From Phocoena phocoena (Eukaryota; Chordata; Mammalia; Artiodactyla; Phocoenidae): 64,000 nt of DNA. Positions 1 to 11,368 of this stretch are shown piece after piece. The stretch covers positions 30,527,818 through 30,591,817 of the forward strand of contig NC_089239.1 of assembly GCF_963924675.1 (NCBI RefSeq), written 5' to 3'. The notes beneath the pieces were generated by a model, which saw only the letters and a list, made by a program, of their open reading frames with translations, ran no database searches and was not told where the DNA came from. The translations under genes and the position numbers were made by a program. Numbering within the stretch: position 1 is the first letter of the stretch; each line of letters opens with the position of its first letter.

Positions 1-429
1 TGAAGCTGACTTTATTACTCCACATGAATTTGTCAAGTTCTTGGATGTGCTGTTATAAATGCTTTCATGTGTAAAGAAAAACTAGTTTATAAAAGGCTAA
101 TTTTATTTGTGTGAAACTGAACTCAGGAATTGATTGCAATCATCTTAATCCATTAAAGGAGAGGAGCATCAATTATCTCTTACCTAATAGGTGACTCAGA
201 GAATGATTATATTAAAAGGGAAGCGCTAGTCTAAAACACACAGAATATTTAGCACCTTTGTACTATACTCACACACACACACACACACACACACATACTT
301 CCACAAGAACAATTACTTCCAAATGGTTTTGGTTTTTACCACCTCTCTGAATATTAACATATTGTCCCCCACACCTTCCAAAAAGATTTTAATATATTAA
401 CATCTTAATGGGAAGCATATCATTTTTTT
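1..429. other. AT-rich unique sequence with a CA microsatellite
   Basis: No gene or recognisable interspersed repeat is seen before the L1 insertion. A CA dinucleotide run lies at 270-295. Confidence 0.6.
270..295. repeat. (CA)n microsatellite
   Basis: About 13 uninterrupted CA units lie in AT-rich unique DNA. No A-rich retroposon tail is seen next to it. Confidence 0.95.
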
Positions 430-1822
430 GAAGCATATCTTTTTTTTTTTAACATCTTTATTGGGGTATAATTGCTTTACAATGGTGTGTTAGTTTCTGC
501 TTTATAACAAAGTGAATCAGTTATACATATACATATGTTCCCATATGTCTTCCCTCTTGCATCTCCCGCCCTCCCACCCTCCCTATCCCACCCCTCCAGG
601 CTGTCACAAAGCACCGAGCTGATATCCCTGTGCTATGCGGCTGCTTCCCACTAGCTATCTACCTTACGTTTGTTAGTGTGTATATGTCCATGACTCTCTC
701 TCGCCCTGTCACAGCTCACCCTTCCCCCTCCCCATATCCTCAAGTCCGTTCTCCAGTAGGTCTGTGTCTTTATTCCTGTCTTACCCCAGGTTCTTCATGA
801 CATTTTTTTTTCTTAAATTCCATATATATGTGTTAGCATACGGTATTTGTCTTTTTCTTTCTGACTTACTTCACTCTGTATGACAGACTCTAGGTCCATC
901 CACCTCATTACAAATAGCTCAATTTCGTTTCTTTTTATGGCTGAGTAATATTCCATTGTATATATGTGCCACATCTTCTTTATCCATTCATCCGATGACG
1001 GGCACCTAGGTTGCTTCCATCTCCGGGCTATTGTAAATAGAGCTGCAATGAACATTTTGGTACATGTCTCTTCTTGAATTTTGGTTTTCTCAGGGTATAT
1101 GCCCAGTAGTGGGATTGCTGGGTCATATGGTAGTTCTATTTGTAGTTTTTTAAGGAACCTCCATACTGTTCTCCATAGTGGCTGAACCAATTCACATTCC
1201 CACCAGCAGTGCAAGAGTGTTCCCTTTTCTCCACACCCTCTCCAGCATTTATTGTTTCTAGATTTTTTGATGATGGCCATTCTGACCCATGTGAGATGAT
1301 ATCTCATTGCAGTTTTGATTTGCATTTCTCTAATGATTAGTGATGTTGAGCATTCTTTCATGTGTTTGTTGGCAATCTGTATATCTTCTTTGGAGAAATG
1401 TCTAGGTCTTCTGCCCATTTTTGGATTGGGTTGTCTTTTTGTTATTGAGCTGCATGAGCTGCTTGTAAATTTTGGAGATTAATCCTTTGTCAGTTGCTTC
1501 ATTTGCAAATATCTTCTCCCATTCTGAGGGTTGTCTTTTGGTCTTGTTTATGGTTTCCTTTGCTGTGCAAAAGCTTTGATGTTTCATTAGGTCCCATTTG
1601 TTTATTTTTGTTTTTATTTCCATTACTCTAGGAGGTGGGCCAGAAAGGATCTTGCTGTGATTTATGTCATAGAGTGTTCTGCCTATGTTTTCCTCTAAGA
1701 GTTTGATAGTTTCTGGCCTTACATTTAGGTCTTTAATCCATTTTGAGCTTATTTTTGTGTATGGTGTTAGGGAGTGATCTAATCTCATACTTTTACATGT
1801 ACCTGTCTGAAGCATATCTTTT
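430..1822 (-). mobile_element. 5'-truncated LINE-1 with 14-bp target-site duplication
   Basis: This is a LINE-1 retrotransposon copy in antisense orientation. Reading the minus strand gives the end of ORF2 (about 1815-813), then a cetartiodactyl-type 3' UTR (812-451) and a poly(A) tail seen as T's at 441-450. The target-site duplication gaagcatatctttt is perfect at 430-443 and 1809-1822. The filled target would have read TTTT/AA, the classic nick of the L1 endonuclease. The element is only about 1.37 kb, so most of the roughly 6-kb source was lost by 5' truncation. The perfect duplication and low ORF decay suggest a fairly young insertion. It cannot move by itself because the promoter, ORF1, endonuclease and reverse transcriptase regions are absent. 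Confidence 0.96.
813..1815 (-). pseudogene. L1 ORF2 C-terminal remnant, frameshifted
   Basis: ORF2 of LINE-1 encodes an endonuclease/reverse transcriptase that copies L1 RNA into nicked genomic DNA. Only the region after the reverse transcriptase is left. Two overlapping reading frames cover it: 1815-1402 and 1418-813. A single-base shift near 1402-1418 breaks the frame. The second frame carries the C-terminal cysteine motif CX3CX7HX4C ([18 protein letters not shown], at 1247-1194), in one open frame down to the stop at 813. No catalytic residues of the endonuclease or polymerase are present. The remnant is non-functional, and the frames should not be annotated as host genes. Confidence 0.93.
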
Positions 1823-2450
1823 AATCAAATTAATGCCTTGACACCAGAGCCTGTGATCATGTTTACTTATTAATTACATAATCTGAGGAGTCTTCACACA
1901 ACCTAAGAATTCTTCAGTAAAATCAGCATAGAAACAAAAGGATGTATTCAGGGAGGTAATAATGCTACAAATAAATGATTGTATTTGTTTTATTTAAAGT
2001 ATGACCTAGACCCTGGATGAATAATTCGATCTTACTACAAAAATGCGTTTTAGTCTTTTTCATTTTCATTGGGGATTTCAAACCTCAGATGTGCACTTTC
2101 AATCCCTGTGTTTACTGGTAGTAACACACAGCATTTATTTCTTCGGGGTTTGCATTGAATTACAATTGTAATAAACAGCCAAGTCAAACTTGTGGGAAAC
2201 ATTAAGCTCAGAGTACAGGTTGTACCAAATTTTCTTTTTAGTCCAGAATTTTACATAGGATAGTTGGTGTCTACTCTTAAAAGTGCACTTAAAAATAAAA
2301 AATCAGACTAAGAAATAATTAAAGGAAGAAAATAACCAAAAAGAAGAGGTAATTTCATACAGTCTTTTTACTGCTGTTATAATACATTTAGCTTTAATGT
2401 ACTTGGGAAATACAACTTTTCTTATAAAAATAGTCTACAAAGTTGGAAAT
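1823..2450. other. AT-rich unique sequence
   Basis: No long reading frame, RNA gene or clear repeat is seen between the L1 and the first CHR SINE. Confidence 0.5.
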
Positions 2451-2688
2451 GGCATTAGCTTTTTTTTTTTTTTTTTTTTTGTGGCGATATGCAGGCCTCT
2501 CACTGTTGTGGCCTCTCCTGTTGCGGAGCACAGGCTCCGGACGCACAGGCCCAGCGGCCATGGCTCACGGGCCCAGCCACTCTGGGGCACGTGGGATCTT
2601 CCCGGACCGGGGCACGAACCCGTGTCCCCTGCATCGGCAGGCGGACGCTCAACCACTGCGCCACCAGGGAAGCCCGGCATTAGCTTTT
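2451..2688 (-). mobile_element. CHR SINE, short form, with 13-bp TSD
   Basis: This is a tRNA-Glu-derived, Pol III-type SINE of the cetacean/hippo/ruminant CHR family. The body is 2464-2675, with its A-tail seen as T's at 2461-2480. The TSD ggcattagctttt is at 2451-2463 and 2676-2688, and the restored target reads TTTT/AA. On the minus strand the tRNA-like head keeps an A-box-like and a degenerate B-box-like segment. Open frames on both strands across this copy are SINE artefacts. Confidence 0.95.
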
Positions 2689-3728
2689 AAAATAGCAACC
2701 AAGTTTACTTAGCGCACAGCAGTTGATAATGATAACTGATGAATATTAATAAAATTGGAGGTATTCAATTCCATTGTGCTTATTCATTCATGTGTTTTAA
2801 AATACAATATAAGGCTATCTTAGAATTTAACTTCTAATTACTAAGTTTAATAAAAATTATACAATTATAAACAATTTATGTTTAACAAAAAGTATTTTCA
2901 ACATATGCCTATTTCAAGGGAAAAATTGAAATCAAAGGTAAAAGTATATGTAGTATTTCCATTTCATTGTATTGATGTCTTTACTTTTTAATTTTTTAAA
3001 TTATGAGGTTTCAAACACAAAACAAGTAACATAGCAAGCAAGTATAAACAATATAATGTATGTGCATATAAACAGTACTTGTGTTGGCTTTAAATACGGT
3101 TTTCATTTAATACTGTATTTTAGAAACGTATCCATACTGATACATTCTTTGAACTAGTACAGATGAATCCACTATTATGGACTATATTACGGACTTTTTC
3201 CCAAACTATTACTAATTTCCATTCTTCAGTGTGTTCTGTGGCTGCATACAATGTGAATATGCTTCTTCTAAGATATGTAGGACCCTGTTGGTAAACTCTT
3301 AGAAACGTCTTGAACGCTCACCTTTCCCGCCTCGCAACAATTCAGAATGCGCTGTAACCTTCTATAAAGTATCCATGAATTCATCCTGACATCAGAAACT
3401 ACTTACACTCTTTACTCATAGCACCTAACGCCTTGATAACTAAAGTCATTTCCAATTGTTTATGGTAACAGTAATTCTTTTCTCCCTTAAATTCTTTTAA
3501 GATGCTGAAGTTCTTCCAATGTTCTAAAATTCTGGGGTTTAGAGAGAAAAAAGTTGGAAAATACTTTTTTATGATAATATAAACTTGATTCTATTCGTTC
3601 ACAATTTTCATCCATTTGTCATAATTAGCCTTCACCTTTTAGTTTTTATTTTTTAACCCTATTCAATTTATGTTTTCTCGATTTGGGTATCTTTGGAAAC
3701 CAACTTCTTTCTGGAATAAGGGTATTTG
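2689..3728. other. AT-rich unique sequence
   Basis: No gene, structured RNA or clear interspersed repeat was recognised in this kilobase. Confidence 0.5.
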
Positions 3729-4318
3729 GAGCTAGGCCACCACAGTTTAAGACCCAGCTTCACCACTTACTAGCTGCGTGACCTTGGGAAAATTACTAAA
3801 AATCTCTGTGCCTGAACCTAGGGGTTAAGACGGGAATAAAGATGCAGACGTACTAGAGAATGGACTTCAGGATACGAGGAGGGGGAAGGGTAAGCTGCGA
3901 CAAAGTGAGAGAGTGGCATGGACATATGTACACTAACAAACGTAAGGTAGATAGCTAGTGGGAAGCAGCCGCATGGCACAGGGATATCGGCTCGGTGCTT
4001 TGCGACCACCTAGAGGGGTGGGATAGGGAGGGTGGGAGGGAGGGAGACGCAAGAGGGAAGAGATATGGGAACATATGTATATGTATAACTGATTCACTTT
4101 GTTATAAAGCAGAAACTAACACAGCATTGTAAAGCAATTATACTCCGATAAAGATGTTAAAAAAAAAAAATCTCTGTGCCTTGGTTTCCTTATCTATAAA
4201 GTGAGAATCAAAAAAGTTACCTAATTGATAGAGTTGATAGGATTGGGTAACTTAAACATAAAGCACTGGAAATAGTGCCTAGCAAATAGTGTGATCTTAA
4301 CAAATGTTAAATATTATA
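3729..4318 (+). mobile_element. MIR SINE split by an L1 insertion
   Basis: The left half (about 3729-3797) carries the MIR core (cacttactagctgcgtgacc). The right half (about 4166-4318) continues with ctctgtgccttggtttcc and the MIR tail (agtgcctagcaaatag). The L1 3' end at 3814-4165 sits between them. MIR elements spread before the radiation of placental mammals, so this copy is the old host of a much younger insertion. Confidence 0.9.
3798..4181 (+). mobile_element. L1 3' UTR-only insertion with 16-bp TSD
   Basis: About 350 bp of L1 3' UTR on the plus strand ends in poly(A) (4159-4170). It is closely similar to the reverse complement of the L1 3' UTR at 451-800. The TSD aaaaatctctgtgcct is perfect at 3798-3813 and 4166-4181. 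The copy has no ORF2 sequence, so truncation happened within the 3' UTR. The antisense frame across it is not a gene. Confidence 0.95.
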
Positions 4319-4474
4319 ATTTCTTTTAGATTTACATGTTGTAAGTCCCCAGTAGGAACTAAAATCAAACATTTATTTTGATCATAGCCCTGGAACCTCT
4401 TTGGAACTTCTATAGTTCAACTATTTTCTTTTTGAAACACCTACATACAATAACTTAAAGGAGGACTCGTTTAT

Positions 4475-5030
4475 CCAATCTATATTTATTGAGCATCAAT
4501 TGTTATACCATTGTACTCAGAACTCTGAATTCAGAATTAATAATTCTTGGATTTTGTTTGAAAGGGAAGTTTAGGAAGGATAACTCAATGAGCTGACTCG
4601 AATGGTGAATGACATTAGCAGGTAAAAAAGAGGATAAAAAGGGAAATCAGGATGGGCCAGTACACATCATAAGAGGCTGTGCCATGCTAAGAGAGTAAGG
4701 AGTCCTACGTTGTCTGAAGGATGATCTCAGAAAATAGGGCTAGAGAGTTCACTTTGCCCATATTGTAAAGGGCCTGATATGCCAACATAAGGATAATGGA
4801 TTTAATCTTACATACAGGGAGTGAAAATAATGGAAGCCTTTAAACCACAGAATTCGTGAATATATTTAGTTTGAGAAAAATAACTAAAGCGGGTAGAGAT
4901 TAGACGAAGAGACGCATAGCGAAGACAATTGCAATAGCTTAAGACAAGAACTGACTAAGTCCCAAGGCTACAACTGAACAGACGGAGATGAGACACCAGA
5001 ATTAAAAGACGTTTCTGAGGTAAAAAGCAT
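4475..5030 (-). mobile_element. L2 LINE remnant
   Basis: The sequence follows the antisense of the L2 3' region: tatttattgagcatcaattg near the start, an internal gtaaagggcctgatatgcc segment, then a gacaattgcaatagcttaag block. Decay is heavy and the far end may reach about 5250. No open frame remains. Confidence 0.7.
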
Positions 5031-5399
5031 ATGGTAACCAATTAGATGTAGATGAAAATGTGGAAGGCATTAGCAATGACCCCTCAGCTTTCAGGCTTTG
5101 ACACACCACATATAAATGGAGACAGAGTGATGGGAGTCACGAACAAAGATGCAGAGGAGATTCAGAAGCAAACTGATACATTTCATTTAGGACATGTTGC
5201 ACCTGAGGCACCACCTATGGAGCAGCCTCTTAGATGGTACTCAGTGATCCCGCCTCATAGCATCCATGCCTTTCTGCCTTTCTGAAATCTCTTCCACTTG
5301 AGTAAGGGCTCCATTCATTCATTCACTCATTTACTTATTTATGGGCTACATTTACTGACTTGCTTCTAATGAAGAGAATATGACACAAGTGATAAAATG

Positions 5400-5640
5400 T
5401 TTCCAAGCTTACACTGTAAAAGCACTGTGGCTCTCACCTGGCATGCTCTCCTCCCATCTCTTTTAGATTCTACGTTCAGAAGCCAGCTACCACGTCGTGA
5501 GGCAACCCTGGAGCAAGAAGCCTGCCAGCAAGACGGCATATGAGCTATTGAGCAAATGTGTTCCAACAAGCTGCGCCTTCAGATGAGGCTGCAGCCACGG
5601 CCGACGGCTTGATTGCAATCCTGTCACTCTGTTGTTCTCG
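5400..5640 (+). mobile_element. Probable old MaLR/MLT1-type LTR fragment
   Basis: A segment with agaagccagctaccacgtcg and cttcagatgaggctgcagcc, followed by a ccgacggcttgattgcaatc-like block, resembles the inner part of MLT1-type LTRs. Both ends are missing. A library search would be needed to fix the family. Confidence 0.45.
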
Positions 5641-5718
5641 TACGCGTATCCCTGATATTTTCATATCTGTCTGTGTGTGGATGCTGTTTCAGTTATCGTC
5701 TGCCTCCACTTCCACGTC

Positions 5719-5956
5719 AAAAGCTCCATAATCGGGCTTCCCTGGTGGCGCAGTGTTGAGAGTCCGCCTGCTGATGCAGGGAACACGGGTTCGTGCCCCG
5801 GTCCGGGAAGATCCCACGTGCCGCGCAGCGGCTGGGCCTGTGAGCCATGGCCGCTGAGCCTGCGCGTCCGGAGCCTGTGCTCCGCAACGGGAGGGGCCAC
5901 AACAGTGAGAGGCCCGCGTACCGCAAAAAAAAAAAAAAAAAAAAAGCTCCATAATC
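5719..5956 (+). mobile_element. CHR SINE, short form, with 15-bp TSD
   Basis: A full short-form copy runs 5734-5941 with poly(A) at 5926-5945. The TSD aaaagctccataatc is perfect at 5719-5733 and 5942-5956. It has a one-base deletion in the A-box region (cagtgttgag instead of cagtggttgag). Confidence 0.95.
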
Positions 5957-7632
5957 TAGTCTTGTTCAGTGACACTTAGCAGAGTGGCTGGCACATAGTC
6001 ATTCTAAACTAATTATCTACGAATAATCACAAAGTTTTCAGATATGAGATGTCTTTTAGCATGGACAGGGAGACCCTATAGCATAATGGAACGAAAACAG
6101 TAACATATTCTAAAAGATGAATAAAAATCCATTTTGATCCTCTACAATTTACCAAGTAGTGCCGATGATTCAGATGATTTACAAACATTATCTCATTTAA
6201 TGATATATCAATCCCAACATATGGATGATAAAATTAAGTCTGTTGACCAGAAGCTAAGTTACAGGACCAAAAGTAAGGTCAGTATATGGAAGAGTTAGGA
6301 TCCACGTCTGAGTGGTCCTGGTTATTTCCACCACCTTCCCTCTGGCAGTTGAGGGTTTTGCATTATGAATATGTAAAAGCTAGAATATAAGTCATTTGCC
6401 CCATGCTGTTGCATTAACAAAGCTTTTGGGTTGTGTTTACCAAAACCAGATCGTAATTCAGCAGTGATGTTTACATCTGGGAATTCTGGAAGAGAAGAGG
6501 TGTAATTCCTAGGGGTAGTACTGATGGAAGACACAGTCTTCAAGCTCTTCCATCCATGCAAGCTGTTTGCTGGTTTGTTTTTAAGCTAATGAACATGTAA
6601 TAAGTTCCCACAGGCATTTCCTTCCCCAGAGCATACTGAATTCACCCTGAAAGTTGTTCTCATCCAAAACAATAATTTCAAGAATTTCTATAAAGTCCTC
6701 AACTATGTTTTGTGTGTGTGTTAAGCTTATGTCTTCATTTTTTATAGTAAAACAATTACCTTACTTAAGCATTCTGTTCTCCAGAAAAATTAGCTAATTT
6801 GATATCATATTCCATAGCAACATGTAAAAAACTGCTAGTTATTTCACTTCTTCAAGATAATTTATGTACATTTAAAAAGAGAATGCAAAAAAAAAACCAA
6901 GTAAATAACTCTATAATACATGGTGATAATTGGTATCTCGACAGTTCCAGTTTTTGCTTCCATCTTATTTAACTTGCCAGTAAAAGATGCCTTGTGATCG
7001 TAGTCATAACCAACTATTTACCAAGAGTGATCACCAACTATTTCAACTTAGTTTAGAGCTGGTCTTCATGGGCTCTTTCATGATCTCTGACATGAAATTT
7101 CTTTATTTATAATATTTGTTAATTAGCTACTGAGATCGACAATAGCATTCATACCAGCAACAGGTCTTGGCAGTCAGGTGTGACATGGAGTTGATCCCCT
7201 AAGATAACTGAGCTCCCATGTATACTGAATACATGATAACTGTTTTCTTGGTGCACGCATTATTAACATTTTCAATAACTGTAAGTCTTCTAACTCGGTC
7301 AATTTCCCCCATCATCCCATGATTGTAATTTTCTCCTACAGCTACTGAATAATCCAGATGAAGGACTCTATACCATTGCACATTTCACAAAACTTTTTGA
7401 AGTAATCAAGAACTTATGATCACAGATTTCAAAAATCCTTTTGATTTTCAAAAGCAATATGTTTGAGTTATTTACCCAGAAGGTTCTTAGTTTAAATGAC
7501 TGCCATTTCTATGTTTTCCTCTCAGGCTTTCGGGTTTCAAATCCATACTATCTTTATTTGGATATATATAAATTATAAACCTCAGTTGGGAAATTCACTG
7601 TGAGTTTTACCCAGTGGAAGCAATATACTAGA
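5957..7632. other. AT-rich sequence with one MIR
   Basis: Apart from the MIR near 6130-6315, no gene or repeat is recognised. The reading frames present are below about 80 codons and unlike any known protein. Confidence 0.45.
6130..6315 (-). mobile_element. MIR SINE remnant
   Basis: Antisense MIR pattern: tatctcatttaatgatat, then gatgataaaattaagtctg, then a degraded 'ggatccacgtctgagtgg' portion. It is strongly diverged. Confidence 0.6.
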
Positions 7633-7805
7633 CCAATGGTTCTCTATATGTGGTTCCAGGATTAGCCACTACAGCATCATTTGGGTAAGTATTAGAAATG
7701 AAGACTCTTGGACCCCACCGCAGGCTTACTATATCAGAAACTTGAGGTGAGGGGAAGAGGGGCAGCAACCTATGTTTTAACACACCCCAAAACTGGTGAG
7801 CATCC
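7633..7805 (-). mobile_element. MER5-type hAT-Charlie nonautonomous DNA transposon
   Basis: The left end caatggttctctatatgtgg and the internal parts 'tattagaaatgaagactc', 'ggaccccaccgcaggc' and 'atcagaaacttgaggtg' match the MER5A/B layout in reverse orientation. The right terminal inverted repeat is degraded near 7800. No transposase is encoded. Confidence 0.75.
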
Positions 7806-9417
7806 AGCAAACCAAAGGCAGAACTACTCTGTTAGACTCTGGTACTGCTACCCTTGTACAACTTACAAAGACACGTAAATCCCAAAGGCACAAAAATAGC
7901 CCATCCATTGCAAAGTACAGTTAATAATCATTCTTCTCTTACAAGTTATTCATTGCTAATAGATTAAGGCAAAATCATCACCTTATCTCCCCCAAAGGCT
8001 GCCTGTGTATCATTTAACAGTTTTTAAGGAAGCTCAGTTGTTTCAACTTGATATTGAGATTATCTTTAAACCAAATGTTCTATAATAGTGCTCGATTCAC
8101 CATTTTAAGGTGAATAAAACTCCATTTGTGACATTTATAATCTAGTTACAGGGGTGGATAAACATTTCCTTTTAGTGCCACTGCATCTAACTAGCAAGAC
8201 AGAAGCTCTTGGTTATGGAATGAAGGAAACTTGAGGATCACAATGGATTAACAATCAATGGGTTTCCTCGGGAAAGCAATTTTACCAAGATGTAAAATGC
8301 AATTTTTACACCGCTCCGAAAGAGGTATTCAATTTTTGTCTGGCACATTTTGTCTGGCAAAGCCTCAGCTGTATTTCACATAAAAGAAAATGAAGGAAAT
8401 TGGAAATCATTGCCAGAGGCTACTTAGGAGCTAAGAGTAAAAAGATTTCAGTGGCTGGATACATAGTAACATCCTTTTTTTTCCTTCTCAATTTGCAAAA
8501 TGGGAAACAACATTATTCTTTCCCAACCATGCCCTCTAAATAGCTCTACCAGGCTCACTGCCGGCCCCTGGAGACCTTAGGCAAAGCCCACACCTTTCTG
8601 TCCTCAGCTCCCGGAAGCTCCAGCCAGATCTCTTCTCTAGACTCTCACAGGCATCAGCCCTCTTCTGAAATACACATCATTTCTGTTTTGGCGCAAACAT
8701 ATACCCATTTCTTTAATGACTGGCTGAACCACTGTCATTTCTGGAGTGTAGCATTCAATGACCTCTTCCAATGCATCAGACACTGAGCTGATGTTCCCCT
8801 GTCACTCCATGAACTACTAGAAAATTCCATGAACCTAAAAATCAACTGAAAACAACTGTGGAAACTCAACTTATAATAAAGACTGATATTCGTGCAACAA
8901 AGTTAAAGCATATAGGGCACAGAGGCAATACTGACATTTTTATATACAAAAGTAAAAATTTAATAACGTAGTGAGAGACGGAGTGGGCACCGGTACAACG
9001 GACACCTCCGAAAGACGTCTAGTTGTCACCCTAGAAATAGAACATATTTTCAAAAACACACGAGCAACCCTTAGCCAAAAGGCATACTGCAAAACCCTTT
9101 TCATAAGGATAAGATTCAAATGTTTTTCCAGGTAAGTTCTTTTTTCGTTCAACTTGTTATGGTCTCTTAAGTGGGATAGATTTTTGATAATAAATTTTAA
9201 AGAAATTAAAACAATTTTTGTTTCAAATAATACAATCCTGAGAGTACAAAATTTTCTTTTAAACTATATGGATTTCTACGTGGTCAGGAAGTCATTAAAT
9301 AACTCCAGTAGCTCTATAATTTGGAGTGCATGATTAAACATTGTCACAGAGATTGAAGAGGGATCTTATTTCAGATTTTACAAAATGGAAACATCAAGAG
9401 CTAAAAAGAATATTCGA
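7806..9417. other. AT-rich unique sequence with a small tandem duplication
   Basis: No gene or clear repeat is seen. A 14-15 bp unit around ttttgtctggca is repeated at about 8332-8361. Confidence 0.45.
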
Positions 9418-9533
9418 GGGCTTCCCTGGTGGCGCAGTGGTTGGGAGTCCGCCTGCCGATGCAGGGGACGCGGGTTCGTGCCCCGGTCCGGGAGGATCCC
9501 GCATGCTGTGGAGCGGCTGGGCCCGTGAACCAT
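9418..9533 (+). mobile_element. 3'-truncated CHR SINE, short form
   Basis: The tRNA-like head and the first half of the body are present (gggcttccctgg to gcccgtgaaccat). The remaining half and the A-tail are missing and the sequence switches directly to AT-rich DNA. No TSD is seen. The 3' half was probably deleted after insertion. Confidence 0.9.
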
Positions 9534-10080
9534 AAAATTATACATGTACCAAAACCTGGGTTTGAGAAATAAATTGCTTTACTTAATCAATGTATGCAAA
9601 CCATGTATACATAAATCCAATTTCATAATGTGATTTTTATATTTATTGTACTAAATGTACATCATCTAACTTAGGGATGGGACTCCCCAACGTCTGGGTC
9701 AGAACTGGTCTAAAACTATTTAGACCACCCTATAGTAAGATCAGGGGCACCCAAGTCTTTCCCATCCATTCCCACTTTTTCTCACACCCACGCTTAAAAA
9801 TTAACAGATAAAATTATGCATCTACATAAACTAAAGGGCACTCCATTGTTCACCAGTGCTGTCCTGCATTATTGTGCAACTGAAGCCCAATTTTTAAAAA
9901 TTATTATTTAAAATGACTGCATTATTACATTTCTAAAACATAGATTGTAAGACCCTTTCAGTGAGGGCTTCTGTTTCTTGCACAATAAAACTTCAAAATA
10001 ACCAGCGATAATAAGTAAATTATTATTATCTCTGAGTCTGAGTTACATTCAATATTGAAATGGTACATAATTCTTTATAC
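9534..10080. other. AT-rich unique sequence
   Basis: No gene or repeat is recognised between the truncated SINE and the exon-like segment downstream. Confidence 0.45.
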
Positions 10081-10445
10081 CTCAAGGACCACAAACAGCC
10101 TTGTAAACGTATCGTAGATGATATAAAAAAAGAACCACTCATGACAGAATGGCATCCTCAGCTTGTGGGAGCTGAGATTCCACTGAGTCATGCCACATGT
10201 ACGGAAAACGATCTTTGGAGTGTTACTTAATCCAAGGAAAAACAAAGCAGATATTCCACTCTCTACATGAAAAGACACGCCATCTTCTCTGAGGCAGGCA
10301 GAGTAAATCATAGACACGAGAGTAGTACTGTTGAACAGGCCACCAAAGTACCAAACTCGTACAACTTCAAAATTGACAAAAATGTTAGCTTTGTCATTAC
10401 ATACGAATACATCAATCAAGTTTCCAAACATTTGGCCAATTTTTG
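10081..10445 (-). other. Exon-like open segment, unassigned
   Basis: On the minus strand a pyrimidine-rich acceptor (gctattttacctttttag) precedes 365 bp. One frame is open for 121 codons and closes with a stop two codons after a GAG/gtataa donor-like site at 10080. The implied peptide is hydrophobic in its second half and resembles no family I recognise. A frame this long is expected by chance a few times in 128 kb of AT-rich double-stranded sequence, so the coding case rests on the splice signals alone. It could be a chance frame, a lost exon or a noncoding exon. Confidence 0.2.
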
Positions 10446-11141
10446 CTAAAAAGGTAAAATAGCACAACAAATTAATGAGCTCACAATGATCTGGGGGAAA
10501 TATTTGATAAATTTACTATAAACTCCATGTAAATATAATCTGCAAATCTTAATCATGTCATATCATATATTATTCCTCTATTTCCTATGTAGGAACTATG
10601 AACTCATTAAATTTTTTCATTAAAAGTACCACACTGACAGTACACTGAAATGTCATCTTTGTAGAACAAATTGTTTGGTATTAGAAATTTGAGATGGTCA
10701 AACTAACACATCTACAATACAGTCAAATAAGTCACAAATCACCCAGGAGACACTTTAAAATAATTCTGTTAATACTTAAAGGCTGAGGCAAAATGAACAT
10801 ATGTCAATAAACAGGAGGAACTGTGCCCACAATCTGACACAGATGGAATGGAGTGGCCAGTGGATTTGATTTTTTTTAATTGAGCATATTAGATGAAAAA
10901 ATACACTCTATTTTTAATATTTTTAAAACTGTGCAATGCTTGGTGGGACAGAGGCATGGGAATCCAGCTGCCTGAAGAGACCTCAGAATCATTAGGTTAT
11001 AATGATGTTGCTTTTGCATTATTGCAGAATTTGAAAGAATAAATAAAGTACTAGAGTTGAGGCCAGATATTGTAATGATGACCCTTCTGTGAATGTGACA
11101 TAAACTTTCCTCCAACTTTACCAGAAACAACGGGTAAAAAT
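10446..11141. other. AT-rich unique sequence
   Basis: Nothing recognisable as gene or repeat was found here. Confidence 0.45.
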
Positions 11142-11368
11142 ACTTTTAATATGGGCTTCCCTGGCGGCGCAGCGGTTGAGAGTCCGCCTGCCGATGCAGG
11201 GGACACGGGTTCGTGCCCCGGTCCGGGAAGATCCCACATACCGCGGAGTGGCTGGGCCTGTGAGCCATGGCCGCTGAGCCTGCACATCCGGAGCCTGTGC
11301 TCCACAACGGGAGAGGCCACAACTATGAGAGGCCTGCGTACCACAAAAAAAAAAAAAACTTTTAATAT
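11142..11368 (+). mobile_element. CHR SINE, short form, with 11-bp TSD
   Basis: A full short-form copy runs 11153-11357 with poly(A). The TSD acttttaatat is at 11142-11152 and 11358-11368. Confidence 0.94.

Noticed and set aside
2461..2675. CpG island at the SINE
   Set aside because: The local CpG richness is only about 200 bp long and belongs to the SINE body; no promoter context is present.
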